This document shows positions 17,181-25,976 of a stretch of DNA of 64,000 nucleotides, piece after piece. Origin of the DNA: Bacteroidales bacterium UBA4116 (lineage in GTDB: Bacteria > Bacteroidota > Bacteroidia > Bacteroidales > Tannerellaceae). The notes beneath the pieces were generated by a model. It ran no database searches, was not told where the DNA came from, and saw only the letters and a list, made by a program, of their open reading frames with translations. Made by a program: the position numbers and the translations under genes. The stretch is taken from assembly GCA_002381645.1 (NCBI GenBank), contig DFXE01000011.1, positions 62,001-126,000 on the forward strand, in the 5' to 3' direction. Numbering within the stretch: position 1 is the stretch's first letter; each line of letters begins with the position of its first letter.

Positions 17181-17786
17181 CTATACATACTTACGGTTTG
17201 GGAAATATTTATCCACCAATTCCTTCACTTCGTCCAACCATTGCATTCTTATTTCCGGGGTACTATCCGCTATTATCCTGAACATAATTCTGTCAAATAC
17301 AGTGATTCCGCAAAAATCAAAGATGCAATCTTTCCAGATGCGCTCCAAAGGGTCGCCAAATACGTTTTCTTCCCTTTCCTGTGGAGTATTGGATGTATTG
17401 ATTACCAGTCCGGTCTTTGCTTTCAACAGCCCGGTAGGTAGTCCGCCACCACTATCACCGGCAGGGAAAGTGTACGCTACATTCTCCCGCAAAACACGGT
17501 CAATCCATCCTTTTAATATGGCAGGCGGTTGTCCCCACCAATTAGGATGTATAATGATAATACCATCGGCTTCCTTAATTTCCTGTTGATGCTTCCTGAC
17601 CAAATTATCGTCGGAAATATCGCTTATTAATTCATTATCAGGTATAACAGGATTAAATTTCTCCTCATATAAATCATGGAAATATACAGAATGCCCGTTT
17701 TCTCCTAACTTTTTTACTACCGTTTGAGCTATCGCCGAATTAAAACTTTGAGGGTAAGGATGCCCCAGGATGACTGATAATTTCAT
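17181..17786 (-). CDS. NAD(P)H oxidoreductase, flavodoxin-like fold (KefF/NQO type)
   Basis: 201 aa. N-terminal strand VILGHPYPQSFN, then IIIIHPNWWGQPPAILKGWIDRVL and the FMN-site GGGLPTGLLKAKTGLVINTSNT. These fit the NQO/MdaB two-electron quinone reductases. It likely reduces quinones or related electrophiles. A -7-like TACTTTTG lies on the minus strand at about 17817-17810. Confidence 0.85.
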   Translation of the reverse strand: MKLSVILGHPYPQSFNSAIAQTVVKKLGENGHSVYFHDLYEEKFNPVIPDNELISDISDDNLVRKHQQEIKEADGIIIIHPNWWGQPPAILKGWIDRVLRENVAYTFPAGDSGGGLPTGLLKAKTGLVINTSNTPQEREENVFGDPLERIWKDCIFDFCGITVFDRIMFRIIADSTPEIRMQWLDEVKELVDKYFPNRKYV

Positions 17787-17869
17787 ATTCTGGTTATTTA
17801 TTTAAATAAGGTTCAAAAGTAACAAAATAGCTTAGATATTATTCCGGCATTCCACGCATATGTGATTTT

Positions 17870-19009
17870 TTAATATCTCCTTGCATTCTCCTTTTTAGAA
17901 GCAGGAATTAATTTGATGAGCGACATTTCACTACGCGTTCCCAAACGGACAGGGACGAAAATAGTGCCGCTACCCTCCGAAACATAAATATTCATTGTTT
18001 CGTACCTGTAAAGACCTCTGTTATAACCAAACATCAGTTTGGCAATGAAAATAAAAGGAAATACCTGTCCCGCATGCGTATGCCCTGCCAGTAATAACTC
18101 TACATCCTTTCGCTGCATATATTCCACCCCGTCCGGACGATGGTGCAGTACGATTGTCGGATAATCCTTACTTATCACCAGTCCATTCAAAACCTCCTCA
18201 ATTGTTTCAGGATCCTCTGCCGTGTGGATATCAAAAGAATGGCGGTCAGCAAGCATATTATTCAGTCCGATAATCTGCAACTCCCCGAAATAGGCCACTT
18301 CATTCAAAAGGACAGTGGCATTCGCGCCTCTCATTTGCCGGATCACTTCCTCTGTGCCCACATGCTGGTCGTGGTTGCCATAAACAAAATAATGCGGCAT
18401 ACCCAATGTGCGGAAGGCCGCCAGCACATCATTATCCTTGCCGAAGTGTGCCTTACTGTCGAACATATCCCCCGTATTAAAAACCACATCTGGATTTATT
18501 TCCTTTATCTTTCCGACAATCTTATCCACTTCCCCCTTACCACGGAAATTACCCAAGTGAACATCCGTAATATGAACCGCGCGGATTTCCCGGGTCAACC
18601 CATTTAGGGGGATAGTAATTTCCTTTACCCTGATGGTATAAGCATTCCATATACCATACGAAGTAAGCAATAAACCTAACCCTATCGAAAGACCACGCCT
18701 GACAAAAGGACTGAAATGAAAAACCAGATGCAGCAAGTCCACAAACATCACAGACAACAAGGAGAACAGGAACAGGGAAATCCCAATCCCCCCGGCGATA
18801 AATACAGCCTTTGCGAGTGGATTGGCTATAGTTGCGAAAGCCGTCATACACACGAAAGCAACGGCAAACAAGGCGACAAAACTCCACATCCATACCTTTC
18901 TAGGAACAGAAGGGAAAAATAACGCGTACCTGCCCGACATATAAATAATTGCCCCGGCTACCAAAGCAAAAATTACAACTAAGAATACAATCATACCCAT
19001 ATATTTCAT
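17870..19009 (-). CDS. Membrane-anchored metallophosphoesterase (YkuE/YaeI-like)
   Basis: 379 aa. Four N-terminal hydrophobic segments (residues about 5-27, 42-62, 68-92, 105-123) precede a calcineurin-like domain. That domain has the metal motifs HITDVHLG, NTGDMFDS, YGNHD and LLAGHTHAGQ. YaeI acts on UDP-diacylglucosamine; most family substrates are undefined. It is 11 bases after the AraC gene at 19021 on the same strand. Confidence 0.88.
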   Translation of the reverse strand: MKYMGMIVFLVVIFALVAGAIIYMSGRYALFFPSVPRKVWMWSFVALFAVAFVCMTAFATIANPLAKAVFIAGGIGISLFLFSLLSVMFVDLLHLVFHFSPFVRRGLSIGLGLLLTSYGIWNAYTIRVKEITIPLNGLTREIRAVHITDVHLGNFRGKGEVDKIVGKIKEINPDVVFNTGDMFDSKAHFGKDNDVLAAFRTLGMPHYFVYGNHDQHVGTEEVIRQMRGANATVLLNEVAYFGELQIIGLNNMLADRHSFDIHTAEDPETIEEVLNGLVISKDYPTIVLHHRPDGVEYMQRKDVELLLAGHTHAGQVFPFIFIAKLMFGYNRGLYRYETMNIYVSEGSGTIFVPVRLGTRSEMSLIKLIPASKKENARRY

Positions 19010-19020
19010 GCAGACAACAA

Positions 19021-19923
19021 TTAATTTGCGTTACGGAATTCAACAGGCGTTTGCCCCGTTTTACTTTTAAACAGGCGGCTGAAATACTGCGGATACCCAA
19101 ACCCAAGCAAAAAAGCTATTTCGTTGACCGAAAGCGAGGTTGTCATAAGCAGGGCTTTAGCCTTTTCAATCAGGTGGGCATGAATATGCTGTTGCGTATT
19201 CATCCCTGTAAGACTCCGGAGCAAATCACCCAGATAATGAGTGGACATCCCCAACACCGTAGCAATATCTTTTGCTGTTATCATTTTCTCTCTATCCCCT
19301 TCAAAATGATTATAAAGTATAGATTGAAAACGTGCCACAATATCCGCCTCCACACTGTTTCTTGTGCGGAACTGGCGGGTATAAAACCGTTCAGCATAAT
19401 TCAGCAAAACATCCAGTTGCGATACAATTATATCCTGCGTATGCTCGTCGATGCTGCGTTTATATTCAGTAACCATACTCTCCAGCAGTGCCTCAGCCTG
19501 TACCCTTTCCGCATCTGAAATATGCAAAGCCTCACTCGTTTCGTAAGAGAAGAATTTCAGTTTACCGATTTTCGCCCCTAACGCATATTTCCTGATAAAA
19601 TCAGGATGAAATACCAGCATCCAGCCCCAGCCGCCGGGTTGTGCATGTTGCTCATTCCACAAATGAATCTGCCCCGGAGCAAAGAAACTCATGGCACCCC
19701 TTGCAAAATCATATTCCCGCCAGCCGTATTTAGCCGTGCAGTGGGTTCCATCCTTTATTACAATCAGATAAAGATTAAGTAGCACAGGTTGGTCGATAGG
19801 AACATACACTTTAAAATCCGTTACCCGGCAAATGCAGAGTAAAGGATGATGAGCAGGCGGACAACCCAACAAATCCGTAAACTCCTTCACCGTGTTTATT
19901 TGTATCCTATTATCATATTTCAT
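19021..19923 (-). CDS. AraC-family transcriptional regulator
   Basis: 300 aa. N-terminal cupin-like sensor (residues about 25-160, ARGAMSFFAPGQIHLW). The C-terminal double HTH spans about 200-298 (ITAKDIATVLGMSTHYLGDLLRSLTGMNTQQHI, VNEIAFLLGFGYPQYFSRLFKSKTGQTPVEFR). Bacteroidetes members of this type often control neighbouring oxidoreductases. Likely targets are the phosphoesterase at 17870 or the quinone reductase at 17181 (inference). Confidence 0.88.
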   Translation of the reverse strand: MKYDNRIQINTVKEFTDLLGCPPAHHPLLCICRVTDFKVYVPIDQPVLLNLYLIVIKDGTHCTAKYGWREYDFARGAMSFFAPGQIHLWNEQHAQPGGWGWMLVFHPDFIRKYALGAKIGKLKFFSYETSEALHISDAERVQAEALLESMVTEYKRSIDEHTQDIIVSQLDVLLNYAERFYTRQFRTRNSVEADIVARFQSILYNHFEGDREKMITAKDIATVLGMSTHYLGDLLRSLTGMNTQQHIHAHLIEKAKALLMTTSLSVNEIAFLLGFGYPQYFSRLFKSKTGQTPVEFRNAN

Positions 19924-20134
19924 AAGCCGACTATTAAAGTTATACCGCTGTTAATTCAGCATTTATGCAAATGTACAAGCGATTCCTGTTCCGGCAACTA
20001 TACAAAACGGAGAATATGCTAAACAAAACGGAATGTAAATCACTTTCACAGATTCTGGTCTTCCCCTACCATCACTTTTGCGGCAGCCTTCGCCCGGCGT
20101 TTCGCCTCGATTCTTTCGCCGCCGCAAATCACCC

Positions 20135-20728
20135 TCATTGCAACTTCCCCGAAACCCTCCGGTAATACTTCTGCGTCTTAACCTTATTCCCACACGCCTT
20201 CATGTTGCACCACCGGCGGGTATTACTTTTCGTCTTATCCAGAAACAACCAGCCGCAATTGGGGCACTCTTTTACACTCTTCAAATCCCTGGAAATCAAC
20301 AGTTCTTTAGCCGACCTGATAATGGGCAGCAGGTAATCATCGGCCGATTGGCTGTTAAATACCAATTTCTCAGTTATTTCTTTTCCTTCTGATATAAATT
20401 GCAGGTGTTTATTCATCCAACCGACTTCCCTGTTGAAACTAGACAATATCTTTTCCTGAACCACTTCTCCCCTTACATAAGAGGTAAAGAGTTTATAAAG
20501 TGTTTCCCTTACAGACAGAATCCTGTTGCTATGGAATGAGTCTTTTTGAAACCCGCAAAAATCCTCCCCGACCAGTTCCACACGTTTCAGCCAGGTAAGC
20601 CATTCCCCTTCACCCGTAATATAATTTACCGGCACATCCTCCGTATAACCCGATACCGTATTGATAAAATCAAGGCACAGCAATCCGCCGTCCAGACTTA
20701 TGCATTTTAAATGTTCCGTATGATTCAT
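20135..20728 (-). CDS. ABATE/CGNR zinc-finger transcriptional regulator
   Basis: 197 aa. The ABATE (stress-induced regulator) N-terminus contains GGLLCLDFINT. The C-terminal CGNR zinc finger is CPNCGWLFLDKTKSNTRRWC, then CGNK with the family's CGNR shifted to CGNK. It is divergent from the acetyltransferase at 20834. A TATATTTG -7 box at 20740-20733 would give almost no leader before the ATG. Confidence 0.85.
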   Translation of the reverse strand: MNHTEHLKCISLDGGLLCLDFINTVSGYTEDVPVNYITGEGEWLTWLKRVELVGEDFCGFQKDSFHSNRILSVRETLYKLFTSYVRGEVVQEKILSSFNREVGWMNKHLQFISEGKEITEKLVFNSQSADDYLLPIIRSAKELLISRDLKSVKECPNCGWLFLDKTKSNTRRWCNMKACGNKVKTQKYYRRVSGKLQ

Positions 20729-20769
20729 AATACAAATATAATTAAATTAATAATACCACCAATATTTAT

Positions 20770-20800
20770 TTTGATGGTGTGATTATTATTATTAGCTTTG
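20770..20800 (+). promoter_or_regulatory. Promoter of the 20834 acetyltransferase
   Basis: TTTG 20770-20773 and TAGCTTTG 20793-20800 are 19 bases apart. CACCA and TGGTG half-sites flank the -33 box and could be an operator for the divergent CGNR regulator. Confidence 0.55.
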
Positions 20801-20833
20801 TGATAAAAGATAACTGATTTAACTTACAAGCAT

Positions 20834-21412
20834 ATGAAAACGAAGTTAAAAGAAAGTTTCACATATAAACCACTTACCACCCAAAACTGGACAGATTTTG
20901 AAACCGTTATGGGTGAAAGAGGTGGCAGCGCAGGATGCTGGTGCATGTGGAACCGCCTGGAAAAAGCATCATTCGAAGAAGGAAAAGGCGAAACCAATAA
21001 GTGCCGGATGAAAGAACTCGTAAAGAAGAAAGTTCCCGGCATAATCCTCTATTACAATGACGAGCCCGTAGGATGGATATCCATTATGGAACGGAATGAA
21101 GCAGTGATATTTAACCGTTCAAAAACTTTACAAAAAGTAGACGACCTGCCCGTTACTGCCATTAGCTGCCTGTACATACGAAAAAAATATACCCGTAAGG
21201 GAATAACCGAAGAACTGCTCAAAGCCCTCATACACTATGCCAGACAAACCGGAATAGCTGTTTTAGAAGGCTATCCAATAGATACCCGGGGCAAAAAGAC
21301 CATTTCCAATTTTGTGTACACAGGCTTCTATACCACTTACAAAAAAGTAGGATTCACAGAAGTCGCCCGGCGGTCCGATTCCAAACCGATTATGAGATAT
21401 TATACAAAATAA
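20834..21412 (+). CDS. GNAT-family acetyltransferase
   Basis: 192 aa. The start GGSAGCWCMWNRLEKASFEEGKG and the core VTAISCLYIRKKYTRKGITEELLKALIHYA match a group of GNAT proteins often carried on islands. The CoA-binding motif is present. The C-terminus contains GFTEVARRSDSKPIMRY. Substrate unknown. It is controlled from the promoter at 20770 and possibly by the divergent CGNR regulator. Confidence 0.85.
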   Translation: MKTKLKESFTYKPLTTQNWTDFETVMGERGGSAGCWCMWNRLEKASFEEGKGETNKCRMKELVKKKVPGIILYYNDEPVGWISIMERNEAVIFNRSKTLQKVDDLPVTAISCLYIRKKYTRKGITEELLKALIHYARQTGIAVLEGYPIDTRGKKTISNFVYTGFYTTYKKVGFTEVARRSDSKPIMRYYTK

Positions 21413-21433
21413 AAAACCTCAAACATTTGAACT

Positions 21434-22096
21434 ATGGAAAAGATTACAAACAACATCCGACAGGTACTTGAAAAGTATCATGTAAAGTTCCTCCATTTCG
21501 TCGACATTTCGGATTTGCCCGAAGAAACGATACAAGCATTCCCAACAGCCGTACTCTTCGGATTACCCCTTCCAGCCGACTTTATACGGACAATAAACAA
21601 TAACACGCCCATCCGCTACAATATGTTCGATTTATTAGAAGAAAGAATGAAAAGGCTGGCCGACTTCGTAGCCGCATACCTCACATTCGAAGGCTACAAA
21701 GCAACCTCACAATCCGACGAAGAACAACTATTAAAACAAACATACAACGAAACCATATTCCGCTCCCGGCTACCCCATAAAACACTGGCTTTACGTGCCG
21801 GATTAGGCTGGATTGGCAAAAACGACCTCTGCAACACCAACCATTACGGATGCGCCATCAGCATGTGCAGCATACTGACCGATGCACCATTCAAAACAGT
21901 CAAATGCGAACCGGCCCCCCCAAAATGCGGCAAGTGTACGGCCTGTGCCGACGTTTGCCCCACCGCAGCCATCAGCGGAAAATGCTGGCAAATGGGGGTA
22001 GACAGGAATGAACTTATCAACCCTGACAAATGTATTCTTTGCCTGAAATGCATGGCCGTTTGCCCGTTTACCAAAGCCAAACTTCGCAACAGATGA
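21434..22096 (+). CDS. Epoxyqueuosine-reductase-like double [4Fe-4S] protein (paralog 2)
   Basis: 220 aa. Shares RAGLGWIGKNDLCNTNHYGCA and the FT/LTDAPFK block with the protein at 16060. Two complete cluster motifs are seen: CGKCTACADVCPTAA and CILCLKCMAVCPFTKAK. It follows the acetyltransferase at 20834 by 21 bases, so co-transcription is likely. As with its paralog, a role in queuosine synthesis is not shown. Confidence 0.78.
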   Translation: MEKITNNIRQVLEKYHVKFLHFVDISDLPEETIQAFPTAVLFGLPLPADFIRTINNNTPIRYNMFDLLEERMKRLADFVAAYLTFEGYKATSQSDEEQLLKQTYNETIFRSRLPHKTLALRAGLGWIGKNDLCNTNHYGCAISMCSILTDAPFKTVKCEPAPPKCGKCTACADVCPTAAISGKCWQMGVDRNELINPDKCILCLKCMAVCPFTKAKLRNR

Positions 22097-22141
22097 ACAG
22101 GTGTATACATTTATATGTTTACATAGTTAAACAGATGGGTT

Positions 22142-22225
22142 ATGAAGACTAAATTCAAAACAGGCGATAAAGTAAGCAGGAAATACGAAAAAGGAAAGGC
22201 AACCGGAGTTACTGTTGCCAGATAA
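22142..22225 (+). pseudogene. DUF2945 (HVA1-like) N-terminal remnant
   Basis: A 27-aa frame, start MKTKFKTGDKVSRKYEKGKA, looks like the SH3-like opening of DUF2945 proteins and then stops. Family members are about 70 aa. The stop lies in the palindrome at 22221. Confidence 0.45.
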
Positions 22226-22238
22226 CGCGTTATCTTTG
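22221..22238 (+). promoter_or_regulatory. 14-bp perfect palindrome overlapping a -7 box
   Basis: GATAACGCGTTATC (22221-22234) is fully palindromic and overlaps TATCTTTG (22231-22238), the -7 box of the isochorismatase gene at 22293. A repressor bound there would block transcription. Confidence 0.55.
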
Positions 22239-22292
22239 CGAAACAAATAGTAAAAGGAAAACTGTCCGGCATGGACATAGAAAATTAGAAGA

Positions 22293-22778
22293 ATGAATAA
22301 AGCATTGGTAATCATAGATATTCAGAATGATATAACAAAGAATTACAAGGAAATAATTGATAATATAAACAAAGCCATTGATTGGGCGGTCAACAACAAT
22401 ATACATGTAGTTTATATCAGGCACGAAAATTTATCAGCCGGCACAAGGACTTTTAAACCCCATACCCGTGGGGCTGAATTAGCTCCTGACCTGAAAATAG
22501 TATCAGGCCATATTTTCACAAAATACAAAGGAAACGCATTAACCAGCGAGGAATTCGCGGAATTTGTCAGCAAAAACGGAATAGATGAATTCTACATCAC
22601 AGGAGCCGATGCAATTGCCTGTGTCAAATCAACCTGCTACAACCTCACGAAGGCAAATTATAAAGTTACAGTCTTATCAGATTGCGTTACCAGCTATGAT
22701 AAAAAGAAAATTCCCGAAATGCTTCGTTATTATGAAAGTAAAGGCAGTAAAATAGCTTGTCTGAATGACCTTTTATGA
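22293..22778 (+). CDS. Isochorismatase-family cysteine hydrolase
   Basis: 161 aa. The triad can be read as Asp in ALVIIDIQNDI, Lys in FTKYKGNAL, and the position of the nucleophile Cys in DAIACVKSTC. Family members hydrolyse amides such as nicotinamide or ureidoacrylate. Its stop overlaps the start of the YdeI-like gene by four bases (ATGA), so they are coupled. Confidence 0.85.
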   Translation: MNKALVIIDIQNDITKNYKEIIDNINKAIDWAVNNNIHVVYIRHENLSAGTRTFKPHTRGAELAPDLKIVSGHIFTKYKGNALTSEEFAEFVSKNGIDEFYITGADAIACVKSTCYNLTKANYKVTVLSDCVTSYDKKKIPEMLRYYESKGSKIACLNDLL

Positions 22779-23344
22779 CCACAGGAAATAAAATAAAACA
22801 TTTCGAAAAACGGGAAGATTGGCGGAGGTGGTTGGCTGACAACTTTAAAACTGCCGGTGAAATTTGGTTTGTATTTCCCCAAAAGACATCAGGCGAAAAA
22901 AGTATAACATACAACGACGCTGTAGAAGAAGCCCTTTGTTTCGGGTGGATTGACAGTACGATAAAGCCCCTTGATAAAGAACATAGAATCCAGCGTTTCA
23001 CCCCCAGAAACCCCAAAAGCACATACTCGCAAGCCAACAAAGAAAGACTCAACTGGCTATTGGAAAATAAAATGATACACCCCGAATTGGAAGAAAAAAT
23101 ACAAAATGTGTTGTCGGACCCTTTTATTTTTCCAACAGATATAATCGATAGATTAAAAGAAGATAAAACAGTATGGCAAAACTACCGGCAATTTTCCGAA
23201 TCCTATAAACGTATCCGCATTGCATACATTGAAGCAGCGAGGAAACGCCCCGAAGAATTTGAAAAGCGGTTAAACAACTTTATCTGCAAAACCAAAGAGA
23301 ATAAAAGGATAACCGGATTTGGAGGAATTGAAAAATACTATTGA
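22775..23344 (+). CDS. YdeI/OmpD-associated family protein
   Basis: 189 aa. The opening WRRWLADNFKTAGEIWFVF, the block TYNDAVEEALCFGWIDSTIK and RFTPRNPKSTYSQANKERL are the signature of the YdeI (OmdA) family. Members are linked to bacteriocin or polymyxin protection in some species; the mechanism is unknown. A second family member with another domain layout is at 45606. Confidence 0.82.
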   Translation: MTTGNKIKHFEKREDWRRWLADNFKTAGEIWFVFPQKTSGEKSITYNDAVEEALCFGWIDSTIKPLDKEHRIQRFTPRNPKSTYSQANKERLNWLLENKMIHPELEEKIQNVLSDPFIFPTDIIDRLKEDKTVWQNYRQFSESYKRIRIAYIEAARKRPEEFEKRLNNFICKTKENKRITGFGGIEKYY

Positions 23345-23469
23345 TTAAAATAAAATCCCGGTTAATAATAAACGATTTGCTTGCAAGCAGCCTACAAACC
23401 TTCAGTCAAAAAAATTCAATAAATTTAGTAGTCAATCAGATTCAAACATAAGAATAATCCGGTTTGGTC

Positions 23470-23619
23470 TTTATAGTTCTTTTCGATAATCCCCGTCGCT
23501 TTTCTTCTTAAACCCGTTATTTAACAGGCTTTGAGGGAGAAAATATTATCTTCCGACGGGTCGGCAGCAATTTCCTTTCCCCCTAACCGAATGATTTCTT
23601 CTTCGAGACTATAAAACAT
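23470..23619 (-). pseudogene. GNAT C-terminal fragment, duplicate of the 24206 gene
   Basis: About 150 bases match the 3' part of the gene at 24206-24742 very closely (LEEEIIRLGGKEIAADPSE then NIFSLKA). A single-base deletion then shifts the frame into a stop. The C-terminal NGFKKKSDGDYRKEL can be read only in the next frame. The rest of 23345-23830 shows no gene. Confidence 0.75.
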
Positions 23620-23830
23620 GATTTTTAAATCTCCAATATTCCGACACTACTGTTAGTAAGTAAAGAATTTGTACGAAGATAAAACAACAGCAAACGCTCT
23701 GCTTGTTATTTATGGGGGTGCATACCTGCCCGGTTGGAAAGTCACCGTACCCCGGCCTCAAGCAAAATATTGTGTCTCATTTCGATGAGGTAACAGATAA
23801 AGAATAGCCCGATAGTATCGTAATGTTTTA

Positions 23831-24169
23831 TTACATATTAGTATAGAATTCCAATAGGTAGTTATTCCCGGCATTGGCTTCCTGTATTTCGTAAATAAGG
23901 TAAGTGTTGTAGCCTTTACTGGCAATGAGCGGGTCGCGCAACACGTGACTTTCGGCCTCTTCGTAGGATGCGGCATTGAGGATGAACATTCCTTTTTCCT
24001 CTTTACCCAGTAGGGGGCCGCATAAGAAAAGGATGCCTCTTTTATCCAAATCCCTTACATGTTCCACATGGGCTTTGGTAGCCTCCATTACTTGTTCGGG
24101 AGTAAAAGTGTCTTCGGTGTTAACATCCTGATAAATAATTAGGTATTTAGATGTTTTCTGGTTTTCCAT
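23831..24169 (-). CDS. YCII-domain protein
   Basis: 112 aa, one YciI fold: ATKAHVEHVRDLDKRGILFLCGPL with the conserved His and a downstream SHVLRDPLIASKGYNTYLI. YciI-like proteins are small ferredoxin-like dimers of mostly unknown activity. On the same strand as the GNAT gene upstream. Confidence 0.8.
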   Translation of the reverse strand: MENQKTSKYLIIYQDVNTEDTFTPEQVMEATKAHVEHVRDLDKRGILFLCGPLLGKEEKGMFILNAASYEEAESHVLRDPLIASKGYNTYLIYEIQEANAGNNYLLEFYTNM

Positions 24170-24205
24170 GATGTTTGTTTTTATTGATTGTAGTTATTAT
24201 GTTGA

Positions 24206-24742
24206 TTATTTGCTTTTAACTAATTGTTTTCTGTAATCCCCGTCGCTTTTCTTCTTGAATCCGTTACTTAACAAGGCTTTAACGGAGAAAATATTCTCTT
24301 CCGACGGGTCGGCAGCAATTTCCTTTCCCCCCAATCGGATGATCTCCTCTTCGAGTTTCCGGATGATTATTTTGCTGATGCCTTTATTAAGGAATTCTTC
24401 CTCACCAATCAGGTAGCCGATTTCGAAAGTATGGTTTTTCTCTGTAACATCCCCATATAACGATTCAAAATCGTGCCCCTCTTCCTCCAAATCTTTCAGG
24501 AAGAAGCAATCCGCATACATGCCGAATCCTATTTTTGTGTCTTTGTGGTAAACGATAAAATGTTTCAGGAAACTAAATTCGCCGTTCCTGTTTCTTATTT
24601 CATCCAGCCAAGCCTCCTTTTCATCCTCTCCGTTGGGGCAGAATCTGGTATAAATATATTCTTTATTCAACCAATGTTCAAATAAAGGAATATCCTCATC
24701 CGAGAGAGTTTGTAATGCTATTTCTTCCGGGTTTATTGTCAT
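24206..24742 (-). CDS. GNAT acetyltransferase, aminoglycoside 6'-type-like
   Basis: 178 aa. The GNAT fold with EIGYLIGEEEFLNKGISKIIIRKLEEEI (CoA site) resembles AAC(6')-I/SatA-type enzymes, though the substrate is not predictable. A partial decayed duplicate of its 3' end lies at 23470. Confidence 0.78.
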   Translation of the reverse strand: MTINPEEIALQTLSDEDIPLFEHWLNKEYIYTRFCPNGEDEKEAWLDEIRNRNGEFSFLKHFIVYHKDTKIGFGMYADCFFLKDLEEEGHDFESLYGDVTEKNHTFEIGYLIGEEEFLNKGISKIIIRKLEEEIIRLGGKEIAADPSEENIFSVKALLSNGFKKKSDGDYRKQLVKSK

Positions 24743-24819
24743 AGGGCGTCAATATTGTTTTATATCCCGTTTATTTACACCATTTGCATACATGGGCAAT
24801 GGGTATGTTCGGGATATGT

Positions 24820-25272
24820 TTATTTGAATTTGCTCTTTTCGTAGTTATAAGGTATGCTTGTGCCGACAACTACATCTTCTATTTTTTCAATTATCAGCCA
24901 ATCATCCATATTTCCCTGATGCTCGAAGTCAAGAGCGGGTTCTATTGGCTCTACACCCGAAAATTCCACCTGTACGAGGCATTTCTTATGCCAATGTTTT
25001 TTTTGTGGATCGGTCAGGTTAAGTTTGGGATTGTTCAATATTTCGGTAATCTCCCCATCCGTAAGTTTTATATGATTTTCAACGTGGGTTACAATAGCTT
25101 TAGCGGAAATTTTCTTTGAACCTTTCTCCATGAAATAAAGAGTTTCCCCTTCATTAACACGGCTATGAGGAATCTTACGCCCTGCTGCTCCACGGACAAC
25201 CATTGTTTTACTGCCGTCAAGTATCTTCCCCAATACGCGGGATTTATTGTCACAATATACCAAATGCACCAT
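24820..25272 (-). CDS. ASCH/PUA-like domain protein (paralog 2)
   Basis: 150 aa and nearly the same as the protein at 4773: same start MVHLVYCD, same GSKTMVVRGAAGRKIPHSRV and the same C-terminal NMDDWLIIEKIEDVVVGTS. The nucleotide sequences are also alike but with many silent changes, so the duplication is not recent. Function unknown. Confidence 0.6.
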   Translation of the reverse strand: MVHLVYCDNKSRVLGKILDGSKTMVVRGAAGRKIPHSRVNEGETLYFMEKGSKKISAKAIVTHVENHIKLTDGEITEILNNPKLNLTDPQKKHWHKKCLVQVEFSGVEPIEPALDFEHQGNMDDWLIIEKIEDVVVGTSIPYNYEKSKFK

Positions 25273-25350
25273 ATTTGCTTAAATTTATGTATCCTATAAA
25301 ATGATGTATTAATGCCCTTGCATGTGTTTACAGTGGTAAATATCAATGAT

Positions 25351-25761
25351 TTACTCTATCCGCTCGCCATTTAAATCAATAAAGAAAGTTTCGCCGCCAA
25401 GTTTTACCTTTGCCTTGCCGTCTTTCATAAAATAGCGGGCATCATCATAGATAAAAGGGATGACTTCTTTTCCCGTCCGGTCTATAAAACCGCACTTGCC
25501 GTTTATGCAGGCTGCCGCAATCCCCGTTTTGGTAAATGAGTAGGCCGGATCATAAATACACGGAATGACTTCCTTACCCGTTTTATCCACATAGCCCCAC
25601 CAGCCGTTTAATTGTACCAATGCCAGTCCTACCGAAAACATATGGGCATAATCGTAGGTAAACGGTACCACTTCTTCACCGGTTGAAGCATCGATAAAGC
25701 CCCATTTGCCGTTGCTTTCCGTCGGCACTAATTTCCGTTCGGGAGTTTGCACTTTTGTCAT
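25351..25761 (-). CDS. WG-repeat protein
   Basis: 136 aa made of three to four WG/KWG repeats: GKWGFIDASTGEEVVPFTYD, GWWGYVDKTGKEVIPCIYD, GKCGFIDRTGKEVIPFIYD and a partial last one. No signal peptide, unlike the secreted family members. Such beta repeats mediate binding. It shares its start base with the stop of the 71-aa gene upstream. Confidence 0.85.
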   Translation of the reverse strand: MTKVQTPERKLVPTESNGKWGFIDASTGEEVVPFTYDYAHMFSVGLALVQLNGWWGYVDKTGKEVIPCIYDPAYSFTKTGIAAACINGKCGFIDRTGKEVIPFIYDDARYFMKDGKAKVKLGGETFFIDLNGERIE

Positions 25762-25976
25762 TATGTTGCTGTTTTGTTAAAAATTATTGTTTTTTCCTTG
25801 AGGGAGATTTTACCAACCTGATAGCCATACGAAAGCAATTCTTTTTTATAATTCAGAAAAGAATGATCAATCTTAAGCCCTGTGGTACTCTCTATTTCAT
25901 CAAAAGTCAGTATTATGGTTTGCCGGTTGCATGTTTGAATGTACTCCCAAAGCGAATCATATTTGCTCATCTTCAT
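25761..25976 (-). CDS. Small DUF7662-like protein
   Basis: 71 aa with YDSLWEYIQTC and IILTFDEIESTTGLKID, the pattern of DUF7662 proteins, which are often found beside restriction or island genes. The C-terminus departs from the family. It overlaps the start region of the DinB gene by 20 bases and the WG gene by one base. Function unknown. Confidence 0.6.
   Translation of the reverse strand: MKMSKYDSLWEYIQTCNRQTIILTFDEIESTTGLKIDHSFLNYKKELLSYGYQVGKISLKEKTIIFNKTAT

Noticed and set aside
18549..18893. Minus-strand alternative frame within the phosphoesterase gene
   Set aside because: It is a shadow frame; the main frame has all metal motifs.
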